From Scatophagus argus (Eukaryota; Chordata; Actinopteri; Scatophagidae): a DNA stretch of 64,000 nt. The stretch spans positions 2,575,001 through 2,639,000 of the forward strand of contig NC_058496.1 of NCBI RefSeq assembly GCF_020382885.2, read 5' to 3'. Positions 63,706 to 64,000 of the stretch are shown here, in pieces. Positions within the stretch are counted from its first letter, which is position 1. Each line of letters begins with the position of its first letter. Position numbers and translations under genes: made by a program. The notes beneath the pieces are model-generated. The model searched no databases, was not told where the DNA came from, and saw only the letters and a program-made list of their open reading frames with translations.

Positions 63706-64000
63706 TAGTTTTGTGTGTTCATCATTTGTAAAATCATATTTGATTGAAATGAAAACGTTATTATTTTTTTGTCTCGTTCAGGATGTCACAAAATAAATAA
63801 AACTGATTTCAAACTCAAAGGTCGTCAGCTCACCTTGCCTTGTAAAAACTGGGCAGGGTGGCGTACCAGACGACTTAATTTGATCTGTGAGTCAGTGTAC
63901 GTCTGCAACGCGTCCGGCACACACACGGCATTTTACACAGAGACGTTGCCACACACTGAGCTGACATTAAATGGACGTCTGAGCAACTCACTCAGGACTT
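63706..64000. other. Spacer downstream of vgll4l
   Basis: AT-rich then mixed sequence. Nothing recognised. Confidence 0.5.

Overview
This is a stretch of vertebrate nuclear DNA, almost certainly from a ray-finned (teleost) fish. Genes are split into many short exons with GT-AG introns, codons and proteins match vertebrate families, and introns and spacers carry typical teleost interspersed repeats (TTAA-bounded MITEs, hAT-like terminal repeats, SINE/LINE-like tails, many CA/GT microsatellites). Species cannot be fixed by eye. There is no bacterial, phage or CRISPR content.

Layout. (1) 1-3.1 kb: spacer with repeats. (2) 3.1-30.1 kb, minus strand: gapvd1. A non-coding first exon and 26 coding exons were traced with every splice phase closing, giving a 1448-aa protein with an N-terminal RasGAP domain and a C-terminal VPS9 domain. 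(3) 32.2-36.5 kb, minus strand: ajm1 (apical junction component 1 homolog), one 1080-residue coding exon with a 5'UTR splice acceptor and a possible GC-rich leader exon near 39.5 kb. (4) 36.6-48.2 kb: a long spacer with no coding signal. (5) 48.2-57.2 kb, minus strand: syn1 (synapsin I), 13 exons in about 7.6 kb, 660 aa. (6) 57.2-60.0 kb: divergent promoter interval with repeats. (7) 60.0-63.7 kb, plus strand: a vestigial-like 4 family gene (probably vgll4l), five exons, 274 aa, two TDU motifs and a clear poly(A) signal.

The genes are not a functional operon; they are independent loci for endosomal Rab5/Ras-type regulation, epithelial junctions, synaptic vesicles and TEAD-dependent transcription. 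The most informative context is syn1 head-to-head with a VGLL4 paralogue, which echoes the SYN2-VGLL4 neighbourhood of human 3p25 and suggests a retained paralogon from vertebrate genome duplication.

I found no convincing new biological system. The points worth a second look are a MYND-like finger and polyglutamine tract in ajm1, an unusually compact syn1 with no nested TIMP gene, a fold-back element beside a gapvd1 exon, a repeat copy ending next to a gapvd1 splice donor, several homeodomain-motif-rich non-coding stretches, and a possible REST-like site upstream of syn1.
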